64,000 nt of DNA from positions 826,800-890,799 of the forward strand of contig BA000048.1 in the NCBI GenBank assembly GCA_000270325.1, read 5' to 3'. The notes below the pieces were generated by a model, which was not told the origin of the DNA, ran no database searches, and worked only from the letters and a program-made list of their open reading frames with translations. Every line of letters begins with the position of its first letter. The stretch's first letter is position 1. The translations under genes were made by a program, and so were the position numbers. Positions 1 through 9,354 of the stretch are shown here, piece after piece. Origin of the DNA: Candidatus Caldarchaeum subterraneum (GTDB lineage Archaea; Thermoproteota; Nitrososphaeria_A; Caldarchaeales; Caldarchaeaceae).

Positions 1-2456
1 AGGGAGCGGCAGCTCAGGGCCAGCACAAGCTCATTGGCGATGAACATGAGGAAAAGCCTTGTTCTCGCGTGTTCCACCCCCTCGGGAACAGCTGCCACAT
101 AGCCTATGAGGTAGAGGGGCGTGGTCACAGCAACGGCTGTGACAAGCATGGCTACCACTTCTCTGTTGAAGACGGGCTCGTTCTTCGGTGTCGGTTTTCG
201 TTTCATGATGTCAGGGTCGGGTGGAGCAAAACCCAGCGCTATTGCAGGTAGCCCGTCGGTGGCGAGGTTGATGTAGAGTATGTGGACGGGGAGAAGCGGC
301 AAAGTGTCTTCACCCCTCAGCCCCAGCAGCTCCGCGATGAATAGAGCCACCGCCGTTATCACAATGACTTCTACGAGGTTTGCTTTGAGAAGATAGGTGA
401 GATATTTCCGGACGTTTCCATAAATCCATCGGCCAAGCTCCACGGCTTTCACGATTGTCGCGAAGTTGTCGTCTGCGAGCATGATGTCCGAGGCTTCTTT
501 CGCAACATCTGTACCGGTTATGCCCATCGAGACCCCTATGTCGGCTCTCTTCAGGGCGGGTGCATCGTTTACGCCGTCCCCTGTCATGGCGACGACGTAT
601 CCTTTCCTCTTCCATGCCTCAACAATCCTCAATTTATGAAGGGGTGAGATGCGTGCGTAGACGACCACGTGTTCAACTATGTTGTCCAACTCCTTGTCAG
701 AGAGCTTGTCGAGCTCCTCGCCTGTTAGAACCATGTCCCCCTCCTTCATTATGCCGACTTCACGTGCAACCGCCACAGCCGTGAGCTTGTGGTCTCCCGT
801 GACCATCACCGTCCTGATGCCTGCTTCATGGGCCTTCTTCACAGCGTCGTAGACCTCGGGCCTCGGCGGGTCCATCATCCCAACCAACCCCAAGAAAACA
901 AACCCCTTCTCCTCGAAATCATTATCTGCGTCAGGTTTATGGGCCAACGCCAGCACACGTAAACCCGAAGAGGCCATCTGCTCAGCAACAGAAAGAATCC
1001 TAGCTCTCGTCTGTTCGTCAAGACTATGCTTCTCTCCGTTATTGTAGACGATGTCGCACTTGGGTAGGACAACCTCGACCGCGCCCTTCATGTATCCTGC
1101 CACGTCGCCGCTCTGTGTTTTGTGGAAAGTTGTCATCATTTTCCGCTCTGAAGTGAATGGAATCTCATGGAGGCGTGGATGTGTTTTCCTCAGCGCTTCG
1201 AAATCCCAGCCAAGCCTCTTCGCCAGCAGAATCAAGGCCCCTTCTGTTGGGTCGCCTCTAACGGTCTCCCGTCCATTAACAATCTCGACCACGGCGTCGT
1301 TGCAGAGGACGCTCGTGTCCATGAGTAGTTTGAGGGTTGTCGAAGGTTTTTCCAACGTGTCTACGTCGATGAGCTGGTCGTCTACGTAGACTTTTCTGAC
1401 CGTCATTTGGTTGGTTGTGAGAGTACCTGTTTTGTCGAAGCAGATGACCTGTGTGGAGCCGAGTGTCTCCACCGCAGGCAGTCTTCTGACGAGGGCGTTT
1501 CTCCTAGCCATTATGCCTGTTCCGATGGCGAGGGTGCCTGTCACAATGCCGGGAAGGGCTTCGGGAACCACCGCCACAGCGAGAGCCACGGCGAAGAGCA
1601 GAACCTCGATTATGAAGTTGAGTGAAAAATCTCCCGACGCCAGCTCGCGGAAAAGCTCCACCGCGAAGATAACCACTATCGCGGCCGCGGCTATTACTGC
1701 GAACTTTTTTCCAATCTCATCCATTCTCCTCTCGAGAGGTGTTTTCTCCTCCTCTATCACAGTTGTAGCGGCCGCTATTTTGCCGAACTCTGTCCGCTGC
1801 CCGGTCGCCACCACGACGCCTTTTCCACGGCCGTATGTCACTATTGTACCGGCAAACGCCATGTTTACTCTGTCGCCCAGTGCAAGGTCCCGCGGCAGAG
1901 GGTCAATCTTTTTCTGCACAGGTGATGACTCACCCGTCAACGCGGCCTCGTTTGTCTGAAGGTTGATTGACTCAATCACACGGAGGTCCGCTGCAATTTT
2001 TGTTCCCGTTGTGAGGATGACGATGTCGCCTGGCACAAGCTCCTTGTAGGAGACTTCACGTTCTCTCCCATCTCTGACCACCGTGACAGACTGGGTCAGC
2101 ATTTTCTTGAGAGCTTCGAGGGTTTTCTCCGCCCGGTACTCCTGCGCAAACCCGACCACCGCGACAAAAAAGACGATGACCGCTATGACAAGCGAGTCAA
2201 CCCATTCGCCGAAAAAAGCCGAGATGACGATGGCTATGAGCAGTATCCCGATCAGTATGTTCGCGAATTGTTTGAGAAAGATTTTGATGGGCGAGGTTTT
2301 TTTCGGCGGCTCAAGCTCGTTGGGGCCAAATATCCTCAGCCGTCTCTGCGCCTCTTCGCTAGACAGCCCGTTAACAGGGTCTGTGCCAAGCCTCGCAACA
2401 ACCTCCTCCACCGACAAACTATGCCAGCTCACTTCCTCGACGACTGTCTGGGACAA
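1..2456 (-). CDS. Calcium-type P-type ATPase (P2A), C-terminus cut by window edge
   Basis: This is a cation pump of the inner membrane that couples ATP hydrolysis to cation export, most like the P2A (SERCA-like) calcium ATPases. Reading the minus strand I see the N-terminal cation-ATPase domain (SSEEAQRRLRIFGPNEL), the actuator motif TGES, a membrane motif VPEALPG in place of the more usual PEGLP, the phosphorylation motif DKTGT with its Asp near residue 341, and the hinge TGDGVNDAP. About 818 residues are visible, so the last membrane helices lie outside the window. An in-frame TAG sits 15 nt upstream of a TTG (2456), which I take as start; GTG at 2432 is the alternative. Ion specificity cannot be proved from sequence alone. 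Confidence 0.93.
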   Translation of the reverse strand, partial: MSQTVVEEVSWHSLSVEEVVARLGTDPVNGLSSEEAQRRLRIFGPNELEPPKKTSPIKIFLKQFANILIGILLIAIVISAFFGEWVDSLVIAVIVFFVAVVGFAQEYRAEKTLEALKKMLTQSVTVVRDGREREVSYKELVPGDIVILTTGTKIAADLRVIESINLQTNEAALTGESSPVQKKIDPLPRDLALGDRVNMAFAGTIVTYGRGKGVVVATGQRTEFGKIAAATTVIEEEKTPLERRMDEIGKKFAVIAAAAIVVIFAVELFRELASGDFSLNFIIEVLLFAVALAVAVVPEALPGIVTGTLAIGTGIMARRNALVRRLPAVETLGSTQVICFDKTGTLTTNQMTVRKVYVDDQLIDVDTLEKPSTTLKLLMDTSVLCNDAVVEIVNGRETVRGDPTEGALILLAKRLGWDFEALRKTHPRLHEIPFTSERKMMTTFHKTQSGDVAGYMKGAVEVVLPKCDIVYNNGEKHSLDEQTRARILSVAEQMASSGLRVLALAHKPDADNDFEEKGFVFLGLVGMMDPPRPEVYDAVKKAHEAGIRTVMVTGDHKLTAVAVAREVGIMKEGDMVLTGEELDKLSDKELDNIVEHVVVYARISPLHKLRIVEAWKRKGYVVAMTGDGVNDAPALKRADIGVSMGITGTDVAKEASDIMLADDNFATIVKAVELGRWIYGNVRKYLTYLLKANLVEVIVITAVALFIAELLGLRGEDTLPLLPVHILYINLATDGLPAIALGFAPPDPDIMKRKPTPKNEPVFNREVVAMLVTAVAVTTPLYLIGYVAAVPEGVEHARTRLFLMFIANELVLALSCRS

Positions 2457-2573
2457 GAGCTTCCGAAGTAACGGCTAAAGTATCTGGTTAAAGAATTTTA
2501 TTGGAAGACGCACTAGGCTTGGCGAAAAGCTGGGGAAATGGACTCATAAGCGGGGAAGGCAGGTTTACCAAAC

Positions 2574-2583
2574 CTTTATAATT
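2574..2583 (+). promoter_or_regulatory. TATA box of vapBC
   Basis: CTTTATAATT lies about 30 nt upstream of the vapB ATG at 2609 in an AT-rich gap. This spacing fits a nearly leaderless archaeal transcript. Confidence 0.5.
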
Positions 2584-2608
2584 TTGTTTACCTTTTGGGT
2601 ATACCGGA

Positions 2609-2836
2609 ATGTCTGTGGTTAGCGTCAAGGTCCCGCGATGGCTTAAGGAGAAGATGAAACAGTATGAGGATGTTGTGAACTGGCCAGAGGAGATCAGGAG
2701 GAGCATAATCAATAAGCTTGAGGAGTTGGAGAGGGAGAGGGCGGTTGAAGAGGCTATTGAGCTTCTTGAAAATGTGAGGCCAGCTCCCCGGGGCACTGCG
2801 GCGACGTTGGTGAAGGAGGACCGTGATAGCCATTGA
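2609..2836 (+). CDS. vapB: VapB-like antitoxin
   Basis: A 75-residue protein beginning MSVVSVKVPRWLKEKMKQY, typical of short ribbon-helix-helix/VapB-type antitoxins of archaea that bind DNA with the N-terminus and neutralise a PIN toxin with the charged C-terminal helix (rich in Glu/Arg from about residue 32). It overlaps the following PIN-domain gene by 14 nt, the usual antitoxin-first toxin-antitoxin layout. Antitoxin families are divergent, so the call rests mainly on size, the N-terminal pattern and linkage. The pair probably represses its own promoter (inference). Confidence 0.75.
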   Translation: MSVVSVKVPRWLKEKMKQYEDVVNWPEEIRRSIINKLEELERERAVEEAIELLENVRPAPRGTAATLVKEDRDSH

Positions 2837-3236
2837 CGCCTCAGCCCTAGCCTGCTTCTTGCTGAAAGAGGAGGGTTGGAGGGAGGTGGGTGAGGCGCTC
2901 AAAGAAGGAGCGTTATCCCCAGATTTGGTGTTAAAGGAGGTTTCCAACGCCATCTTGAAGAGATTTAGGCGTGGAGAAATGTCCAAAGAGGAAGTAGATG
3001 CGGCCCTCCAGGCTTTGAGTGCTTTGACTGGAAGGGCTTTGAAAGTTGAGGAAGAGACGAAATATGTTGAAGAGGCCATTAAGGTCGCTATGGATAGAGG
3101 TTTAACGGTTTTTGACGCAGTCTACATAGTCTTCTCAAAGGGCAAGAATCTGAGGCTTATGACCGCCGATGATAGGCAAGCCAAAGCAGCATCTGAAGAA
3201 GGGGTCGAGGTGAGATTAATACAAGCAAAACGCTAA
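2823..3236 (+). CDS. vapC: VapC PIN-domain toxin ribonuclease
   Basis: A 137-residue PIN-domain protein, predicted Mg2+-dependent endoribonuclease. The N-terminal acidic motif IAIDASALACFLLKEEGW gives the first Asp, a Glu (VLKEVSNAILK) follows near residue 40, and the C-terminal acidic pair lies in VFDAVYIVFSKG and LMTADDRQAK, so the four expected acidic positions appear intact. The GTG at 2823 overlaps the antitoxin gene. Length and motif order match VapC. The cellular RNA target is not predictable from sequence. Confidence 0.88.
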   Translation: MIAIDASALACFLLKEEGWREVGEALKEGALSPDLVLKEVSNAILKRFRRGEMSKEEVDAALQALSALTGRALKVEEETKYVEEAIKVAMDRGLTVFDAVYIVFSKGKNLRLMTADDRQAKAASEEGVEVRLIQAKR

Positions 3237-3374
3237 AGTCTGGGCTCAACCCGTTGAAAGGCCCGTGACTGCACTAAGAACAGTGGAATAGATTTTTTAC
3301 GTGGCTTTACGGTTTTTAGGCTGGTTAGCTTGGCTGTTTGGTTTTCGTAGCTGGTTGGTTGGCTGGTGTCGTTT

Positions 3375-4631
3375 ATGTCGTTGAGACGGGATTCTGTTTC
3401 GCTTTACCAGTTTAGGCGTTTGCTGGAGACTATCGAGAGGCTGGAGGGCCGGGGGACGGAGCTTGTCACCCTCTATGTTCCGCCTGACAAATCCATATCC
3501 GATGTCATCAACTATCTCAGGCAGGAGTATGCCACCGCGGCTAACATCAAGTCGAAGCAGACGCGTAAAAACGTCCAAGACGCCATCGAAAGCGCTATTC
3601 AGAGGCTGAAGCTCTTCGACAACCCGGGGCCGACGGGCCTCGTCATATTCAGCGGCGCAATTCCTCAGAACAGCGGCCAGACAAGCAAAATAGAGGTTTA
3701 CCATGTCATTCCACCCGAGCCGATAACCACCTTCCTCTACCGATGCGACAGCCGGTTCCACACCGAGCCGCTTAAAGAGCTTCTAAGGGAAAAAGCTGTC
3801 TACGGGGTGATTGTGATAGATAATGAGGAGGCCGCTGTCGCTGTGGTGAAGGGCCGCAGCATATCAGAGCTCAAAACATACACCTCAGGCGTCCCAGGAA
3901 AACATCACGCAGGCGGCCAGTCGGCGAGAAGGTTCGAGAGACTCCGCGAAATGACGCTCAACGACTTCTACAAACGCGTCGCCGAAAAAGCCAACGAAAT
4001 CTTCCTCCAATACCCGGAGCTAAAAGGAGTGATCCTGGCGGGCCCCGGTCCCACCAAGGAGGTTTTTGCACAAGGAGAGTATCTGCACTACTCACTCCGC
4101 GACAAAATACACATAGTGGACACATCGTATTCGGGTGAGAGCGGTGTGCGAGAAGCGGTGGCGAAGTCTGCTGATTTTCTGAAGGAGGTGAGGATGGTTG
4201 AGGAGCAGCGGCTTATTCAGCGGTTGATGTCGGAGGCTACACGGGCTGACGGCTTGGCGGTGTATGGTGAGAAGCAGGTTCGCGAAGCGCTTCGCAAAAA
4301 CATGGTTGAGCTTCTGCTCATCTCCGAGGACCTTGACAGGCTGGAGGTTAAGATAAAGTGTCAAAACTGCGGCTACGAGACCGTTTTCACGATAGATTCT
4401 GGAGAGCTTCAGACAGAGGTGCCGAAGAAGCTGGCGGAGAAATGTCCCGTCTGCCAGAACCAAACACTGGCCCTCGCTGAGACCACTCCGCTGATAGATA
4501 AGCTGATAGCGGAGGCGGAGAACATGGGGGTCCGTGTTGAGCTGATTTCGTCAGAGCATGAGGAGGGGGAGATGTTCAGGAAAGCCTTCGGCGGCGTGGC
4601 AGGGTTTCTGCGACACCGCGGAGGCTATTGA
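3375..4631 (+). CDS. prf1: Peptide chain release factor aRF1
   Basis: Archaeal class I release factor that recognises all three stop codons and triggers peptidyl-tRNA hydrolysis. Domain 1 carries the stop-decoding NIKS motif (about residue 57-60 from this start) and domain 2 carries the catalytic GGQ in KHHAGGQSARRF (about 180). The C-terminal domain keeps two CxxC pairs (CQNCG and CPVC), a zinc-binding minidomain. Total length of about 418 residues matches the family. I prefer ATG 3375 (MSLRRDSVSLYQF); an in-frame GTG at 3366 would add three residues. The next small gene begins immediately after its stop. Confidence 0.96.
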   Translation: MSLRRDSVSLYQFRRLLETIERLEGRGTELVTLYVPPDKSISDVINYLRQEYATAANIKSKQTRKNVQDAIESAIQRLKLFDNPGPTGLVIFSGAIPQNSGQTSKIEVYHVIPPEPITTFLYRCDSRFHTEPLKELLREKAVYGVIVIDNEEAAVAVVKGRSISELKTYTSGVPGKHHAGGQSARRFERLREMTLNDFYKRVAEKANEIFLQYPELKGVILAGPGPTKEVFAQGEYLHYSLRDKIHIVDTSYSGESGVREAVAKSADFLKEVRMVEEQRLIQRLMSEATRADGLAVYGEKQVREALRKNMVELLLISEDLDRLEVKIKCQNCGYETVFTIDSGELQTEVPKKLAEKCPVCQNQTLALAETTPLIDKLIAEAENMGVRVELISSEHEEGEMFRKAFGGVAGFLRHRGGY

Positions 4632-4632
4632 A

Positions 4633-4983
4633 TTGAGCGAGGAGAACTACCTCGCCGCGGGAGTTGACAAGGTGCGGCTGAAGCTGGTTCATGTCGCGAA
4701 GGCGGAGCCCGAAGCCCAGTTGGAGAGGGATGAGTTGGAGAAGTTTCCCCAGCTGTTGGAATCGTTGAGGCAGGCTAGAGACAGGGCGTCGGCTGCTGTT
4801 TACCCTCGGGAGTTTGAGGCCCTTAATCCATCTCCGGCGGTCGCGGTTCTCTCCAGAGATGATGCGGGAAAGTTTGTGGAGCTGATTAGGCGGAAAACGG
4901 GTGCCAGCCTCTATGAACGGGCCGTGAAAATCGCTGTCGAGGGCGATGTTTTCATAGTCGCCGTTGAGTATCACTGTGGATGA
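4633..4983 (+). CDS. Hypothetical protein downstream of aRF1
   Basis: An open frame of about 117 codons that starts (TTG, 4633) one base after the aRF1 stop, suggesting translational coupling. An ATG at 4558 would give 141 residues but lies deep inside prf1. The product is hydrophilic, Glu/Arg/Lys-rich in its first half (QLERDELEKFPQLLESLRQ, probably helical), with a mixed alpha/beta-looking C-terminal half. I do not recognise the family. Its 3' end overlaps the convergent aldolase gene by about 32 nt. Codon use looks like that of its neighbours. Confidence 0.6.
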   Translation: MSEENYLAAGVDKVRLKLVHVAKAEPEAQLERDELEKFPQLLESLRQARDRASAAVYPREFEALNPSPAVAVLSRDDAGKFVELIRRKTGASLYERAVKIAVEGDVFIVAVEYHCG

Positions 4984-5695
4984 TTTTGACCAGGGCCCTT
5001 GTGATGTCCGCGGGGTCGGGATGCTGGAAAATATTTCGCCCTATGGCGGCACCCGCTCCACCGACGGAAACACTATCCCTGACCATCTCCAGAACCTGCT
5101 GCTCCGACTCTATTTTCTCGCCACCGAGAACCACAACGGGGACGGGGCATGTCTCCACCACGTATCGGAAGCTGGCCGCGTCTCCCGTGTAAACGGTTTT
5201 AACAAAATCGCCGCCATACTCTGCCCCTATGCGGGCCATCTTCGCCACCTCTTCGGGCGAAGGCCTCGAGACGGGATACATTTCGGCGAGCACGGGCAAG
5301 CCATACTCGCGGCACGCCATGTTAACCGCCCAGAGAATATCCAGGTCTCGTTTCATGTTTTCGGAGCCGTAGCTCACGAAGACCTTCACCGCGTCAGCGC
5401 CCAGCGCAACCGCCGAGGCCACGCTTTTCTCAACGGTTGTAGGCGAGGTGTCCAGCAAAGTCAGTATCCAGCCGAGGTCTTTACGGGCGAGAGATGATGC
5501 ATAGTTTTTCATGATTCCATAGGTGGTCATCACAGCGTCGGCACCTGCTTCAACCACCTTCTCCAAAACCTCGAGCGGTTTTTCTACGCCTTTCACGGGG
5601 CCCATGAAGAAACCGTGGTCAATCGCGAAAATCAACGTCCGTCCATCGCCTCGGAAAATCCGTCCAAGCCTAATCCCATGTCCAGCCCCAAGCAT
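4952..5695 (-). CDS. Class I aldolase of the DhnA/archaeal FBA family
   Basis: A TIM-barrel Schiff-base aldolase of the family containing archaeal class I fructose-bisphosphate aldolase and the ADH synthase of shikimate synthesis. The start of the barrel is seen in LIFAIDHGFFMGPVKG, the likely Schiff-base Lys in GGDFVKTVYTGD, and the phosphate-binding C-terminal loop in GGAGAAIGRNIFQHPDP. A paralogue lies at 31849-32637 inside the shikimate operon. This copy is alone, so it may act in glycolysis/gluconeogenesis or supply the sugar precursor for the shikimate route (inference). I use ATG 5695; an in-frame ATG 45 nt upstream adds residues not typical for the family, and an AT-rich box lies about 30 nt before 5695. 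Confidence 0.85.
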   Translation of the reverse strand: MLGAGHGIRLGRIFRGDGRTLIFAIDHGFFMGPVKGVEKPLEVLEKVVEAGADAVMTTYGIMKNYASSLARKDLGWILTLLDTSPTTVEKSVASAVALGADAVKVFVSYGSENMKRDLDILWAVNMACREYGLPVLAEMYPVSRPSPEEVAKMARIGAEYGGDFVKTVYTGDAASFRYVVETCPVPVVVLGGEKIESEQQVLEMVRDSVSVGGAGAAIGRNIFQHPDPADITRALVKIIHSDTQRRL

Positions 5696-5762
5696 GAAAC
5701 ATAACCACTCTCGCCCCGTCTTATGTTTGTCTCGGAACATCTATAACCAACAGTAGCCAATT

Positions 5763-6899
5763 ATGTATGGTGTCATGTCGACGAGCTGCCGTCTCTGTGG
5801 CTCTCCAAAGACAGCGAGAACGCTCTCCGTGTGTGTAGAGTGTTTGAGGGAAAGAGAGGAGAAGGCTTTGCCCTATGCTCTTGATGCCCACAGGTCGAGT
5901 AGAAAAATGTTCGGGCTTCCGCCTGAGCCTCCGAGGACGGTGGGCGGGATTCCGTGCAGGCTGTGTGCCGCTGAATGTGTTATGGGAGATGGTGAGATTG
6001 GGTTCTGTGGTGTGAGGGGCAACCGTGGAGGCAGAATGTTTTCGCCCACATCACATGGGAAAGCTCTGCTACACTATTACCTCGACCCGCATGTAACCAA
6101 CTGCTGCAACGCCTACTTCTGCCCAGCCGGCACAGGCGCCGGCTACCCTAGATACGCGTGTAGAGAAGGGCCCGAGCATGGCTACTACAACTTGGCTCTC
6201 TTCTTCTACGGCTGCAGCCTCAACTGCCTCTTCTGCCAAAACTGGACACACAAGCTAATCAGCAGAGCACCCCAGACCTCGGTCGACGAGCTTGTCGAGC
6301 TCACACTCAACAACAAGCGGATATCTTGCTGGTGCTGGTTCGGCGGCTCACCGGAGCCTCAGCTCCCCTTCGCCGTCGAGGCTTCGCGGAGAATTGTGGA
6401 AACCAAGCCGAGCAACAGGGTTATGAGAATCTGCTATGAATGGAACGGGGACGGAAACCCCGCGCTTGTCAAGAAAGCTGTTGAAACTGTTGCGGAAAGC
6501 GGGGGCAACGTCAAATTCGACCTTAAAGCCTTCACACCAGCTGTCCACAAGGCTTTGACGGGACTTGACAACAGGCGCATACTGGAGAATTTTGAGATGG
6601 TTTACCGCGGGTTTTACGAGAGGAGGCCGGGTCTGCCTGTTCTAGGGGCCACGACTCTTCTCGTCCCCGGCTACGTTGACGCGGTGGAGGTTGAGATGAT
6701 AGCGCGGTTCATCGCTTCACTCGACGAAAACATCCCCTACAGCCTTCTGGTCTTCCACCCCGAGTTCATGATGGACGAGATGCCGATAACGCCTGGGAAA
6801 CAGGTGTGGGAATGCTACCGAGCCGCCACAAAACATCTCAGAAGAGTCAACATCGGAAACCTACATCTACTCGGCCTCGCAAAAAAGCCGTCGCAGTAA
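5763..6899 (+). CDS. Radical SAM protein, PflA/AmrS-like
   Basis: A 378-residue radical SAM enzyme of the COG1180 type (pyruvate formate-lyase-activase-like). An N-terminal cysteine-rich section has two CxxC units (CRLCG, CVECL), followed by CRLCAAECVMGDGEIGFCGV, a signature of the PflA-like group. The 4Fe-4S motif CxxxCxxC is CSLNCLFC near residue 150, and FGGSPEPQ provides the SAM-binding glycine segment. In archaea such proteins are often annotated as activases or as AmmeMemoRadiSam components; no partner gene lies nearby, so the substrate is unknown. ATG 5763 is followed by another in-frame ATG at 5775. Confidence 0.88.
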   Translation: MYGVMSTSCRLCGSPKTARTLSVCVECLREREEKALPYALDAHRSSRKMFGLPPEPPRTVGGIPCRLCAAECVMGDGEIGFCGVRGNRGGRMFSPTSHGKALLHYYLDPHVTNCCNAYFCPAGTGAGYPRYACREGPEHGYYNLALFFYGCSLNCLFCQNWTHKLISRAPQTSVDELVELTLNNKRISCWCWFGGSPEPQLPFAVEASRRIVETKPSNRVMRICYEWNGDGNPALVKKAVETVAESGGNVKFDLKAFTPAVHKALTGLDNRRILENFEMVYRGFYERRPGLPVLGATTLLVPGYVDAVEVEMIARFIASLDENIPYSLLVFHPEFMMDEMPITPGKQVWECYRAATKHLRRVNIGNLHLLGLAKKPSQ

Positions 6900-6926
6900 A
6901 ATTATGGCTCCTCACGTTTGTGATGG

Positions 6927-7625
6927 ATGCGGTTGCTGAAAGCTGTTCTGTTCGATTTTGATAATACGTTGGTTGACTCGGCTGCGGTTCTTCCGCTGGC
7001 TCGTCGGCGGGTCGCTGAGGAGATTGTGGCATATTACGGGAACTCACTGGACGTTGAGGAGGTTGCTCAGGTGGTTGCATGGGTTGAGCATGTTGCTGAG
7101 CGGCAGGGCCTTCTGGACCGGGACCTGATTTGGGAGCATGTGATACATAACCTCAAGGTGGACAGTCTACCCCCATCTGAAACCCTTCGCAGATGGAGCA
7201 ACATCTACTGGACAGAGTACGCGATGGGCCCTCTTTTCCCCGACACGGTGTCCGTGCTGGAGAATCTGGGGAGAAGATATGTCCTCGGCGTGGTTACGAA
7301 CACCGATGGAATGCCGGGGATGAAGATGCGGCGGCTCGAGAAAAGCGGTCTCCTCAAGTTTTTCAAAGCAGTCGTTATCGCGGGCGAAGATGTTCCCGAA
7401 ACAAAGCCCAGCCCGAGGCCCTTCCTGCACGCCGCCAAACTCCTCAACGTGAAACCCGAAGAATGCATAATGGTGGGAGACGACCCGATAAACGATGTCC
7501 TAGGCGCAAAGTCCGCGGGAATGTATTCGGTTCTCCTAGATAAACAAGGAGGCAAACCCTATCCAGTCAAACCCGACCACATAGTGAAAAGTCTAAGGGA
7601 GCTTTTGCCTTTGTTGGATGCGTGA
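6927..7625 (+). CDS. HAD-superfamily hydrolase
   Basis: A 232-residue haloacid dehalogenase-fold phosphatase. Motif I is FDFDNTLVDS at residues 9-18 (nucleophile Asp and acid/base Asp), motif II is VVTNTDG near 130, the motif III Lys lies in ETKPSPRPF, and motif IV is MVGDDPINDVLGAK. The alpha-helical cap after motif I places it in subfamily I (phosphoglycolate phosphatase / YjjG-like). The physiological substrate is not evident. It is transcribed towards metG, which begins about 45 nt after its stop. Confidence 0.9.
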   Translation: MRLLKAVLFDFDNTLVDSAAVLPLARRRVAEEIVAYYGNSLDVEEVAQVVAWVEHVAERQGLLDRDLIWEHVIHNLKVDSLPPSETLRRWSNIYWTEYAMGPLFPDTVSVLENLGRRYVLGVVTNTDGMPGMKMRRLEKSGLLKFFKAVVIAGEDVPETKPSPRPFLHAAKLLNVKPEECIMVGDDPINDVLGAKSAGMYSVLLDKQGGKPYPVKPDHIVKSLRELLPLLDA

Positions 7626-7634
7626 GTTGTGGAA

Positions 7635-7644
7635 AACTTTTTAC
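7635..7644 (+). promoter_or_regulatory. Probable TATA box of metG
   Basis: AACTTTTTAC lies about 27-30 nt upstream of GTG 7671. This is the spacing expected for a leaderless transcript starting at that GTG, and supports 7671 as the true metG start. Confidence 0.45.
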
Positions 7645-7670
7645 CCCGGCTGCTGCAGTGGTTTCAGCGG

Positions 7671-9354
7671 GTGAGATAAGCTAGAGAAGTGGGTTGTCTG
7701 CGGCGCATGGCCCTACATAAACACAGTCCCCCATCTCGGCACACTCATAGGCTCCGAGCTTTCGGCAGACGTTTTCGCACGCTACCTACGGGCCAAGGGT
7801 CACAGAGTTGTGTTTGTCAGCGGCTCGGATGAGCATGGCACACCCATCGAGGTTGAAGCGGCCAAGAGAGGCGTCGACCCCCGTGAGATAACCGACAAAA
7901 ACCACGCACTGGTTGTCGAGCTCTTCAACAAGTTTCACCTCTCCTTCGACAACTACACCCGAACACACAACCCAACACACATCGCCTTCTGCCAAAACTT
8001 CTTCATGAAAATCTACGAAAACGGCTACATCTACGAGCAGGACGTCAACCAGCTCTACTGCAAAAACTGTGGAAGATTTCTGCCCGACAGGTTTGTGACA
8101 GGTGTCTGCCCCTCATGCGGCTACCAACGTGCACGCGGAGACCAGTGCGAGGCCTGTGGCAAAGTCCTCGACCCACTGGACCTACTCGAGCCACGGTGCA
8201 GCATCTGCGGCGAAAAACCAGTAGTAGAATCGAGCAGGCACTGGTTCTTCGATTTGCCACAGTTCAGCGATAAGCTGAGAACATGGCTTACCACGAACAC
8301 CACCTTGTCCGAGAAGGTGAGGAACTTCAGCCTCAGCTGGATTAGGGAGGGGCTAAAGCCAAGGGCTGTTACCCGTGACAACCTCTGGGGCATACCTGCA
8401 CCCTTCCCCGGCGCGGGCAACAAAACCATCTACGTATGGTTTGAGGCTGTTCTCGGCTATCCGAGCGCAACGGTTGAATGGGCGGAGAAAAAAGGTGAAC
8501 CCGCGCTCTGGAGAGAGTTCTGGCTCAGCCCAGACACCAAGTCCGCCTACTTCATCGGCAAAGACAACATACCCTTCCACACAGTCATCCTCCCCGCCCT
8601 GCTCCTCGCAACACATGAGCCCTACATTCTCCCCCACATAGTATCGGCCACCGAATACCTCACTTTCGAGGGCAAAAAATTCTCCAAAAGCCTCGGCGTA
8701 GGAATATGGCTCGACCAAGCCATCGCTCTGCTCGAAGCAGACATCTGGCGATACTATCTCGTCAAGATAAGGCCCGAAACAGGTGATACAAACTTTAGCT
8801 ACGACGGGTTAATGGCGGTTGTTAACTCGGACCTCAACAACGACCTCGGCAACTTCATCCACCGCGTCCTCACCTTCATAAACAACAACTTCGACGCAAA
8901 AATCCCCCCAGCAACACATTTAACAGAAGAAGACAGGGAGATGCTGGCTGCGATAGAGAAGACATTCACAGAGGTGGACAGCCTCCTCTCGGAGGCGAGG
9001 GAGAAACAGGCCCTCGAAACAGTTATACAGCTCGCCCGTGAAGGAAACGTCTACTTCAACAGAAGGGAGCCATGGCGGCTTGTCAAGGCGAGGAAAGAGG
9101 AGGCCGCGACAGTTCTCTATGTGGCTGCACAGGTCTTGAAAGCTCTGGCCCTGCTTTTGGCCCCGTTCACGCCAGCGACCACACGCAGAATACTTGAGCT
9201 GATAGGCCAGGGAGAAGAAGCTGTAACATGGCTTGGTGAAAAACCATGGCACCTGCCAGCGGGAGCACCAATAGCCAAGCCAATACCCCTATTCGAGAAA
9301 CTCACCGAGGATAAGCTCAAAGCAATACGTGCAAACGCATCATCAGCCTACTGA
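7671..9354 (+). CDS. metG: Methionyl-tRNA synthetase, with a start-region frame problem
   Basis: Class I aminoacyl-tRNA synthetase charging tRNA-Met. The HIGH-type motif is PHLG in WPYINTVPHLG, the zinc knuckles are CKNCG..CPSCG and CEACG..CSICG, and the KMSKS-type loop is KFSKS. There is no C-terminal tRNA-binding dimer domain, as often in archaea. The frame containing the HIGH motif opens after a TGA at 7672-7674 and contains no ATG, GTG or TTG until 7810, which is already past the active-site motif. GTG at 7671 becomes in frame (MRKLEKWVVCGAW) if one base near 7677 is removed. I therefore give 7671 as probable start, with a one-base error or real frameshift between 7674 and 7680. Confidence 0.9.

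Noticed and set aside
1411-1959. 182-codon plus ORF in the P-type ATPase region
   Set aside because: The minus strand encodes a continuous ATPase with DKTGT and TGES motifs; this is antisense shadow.
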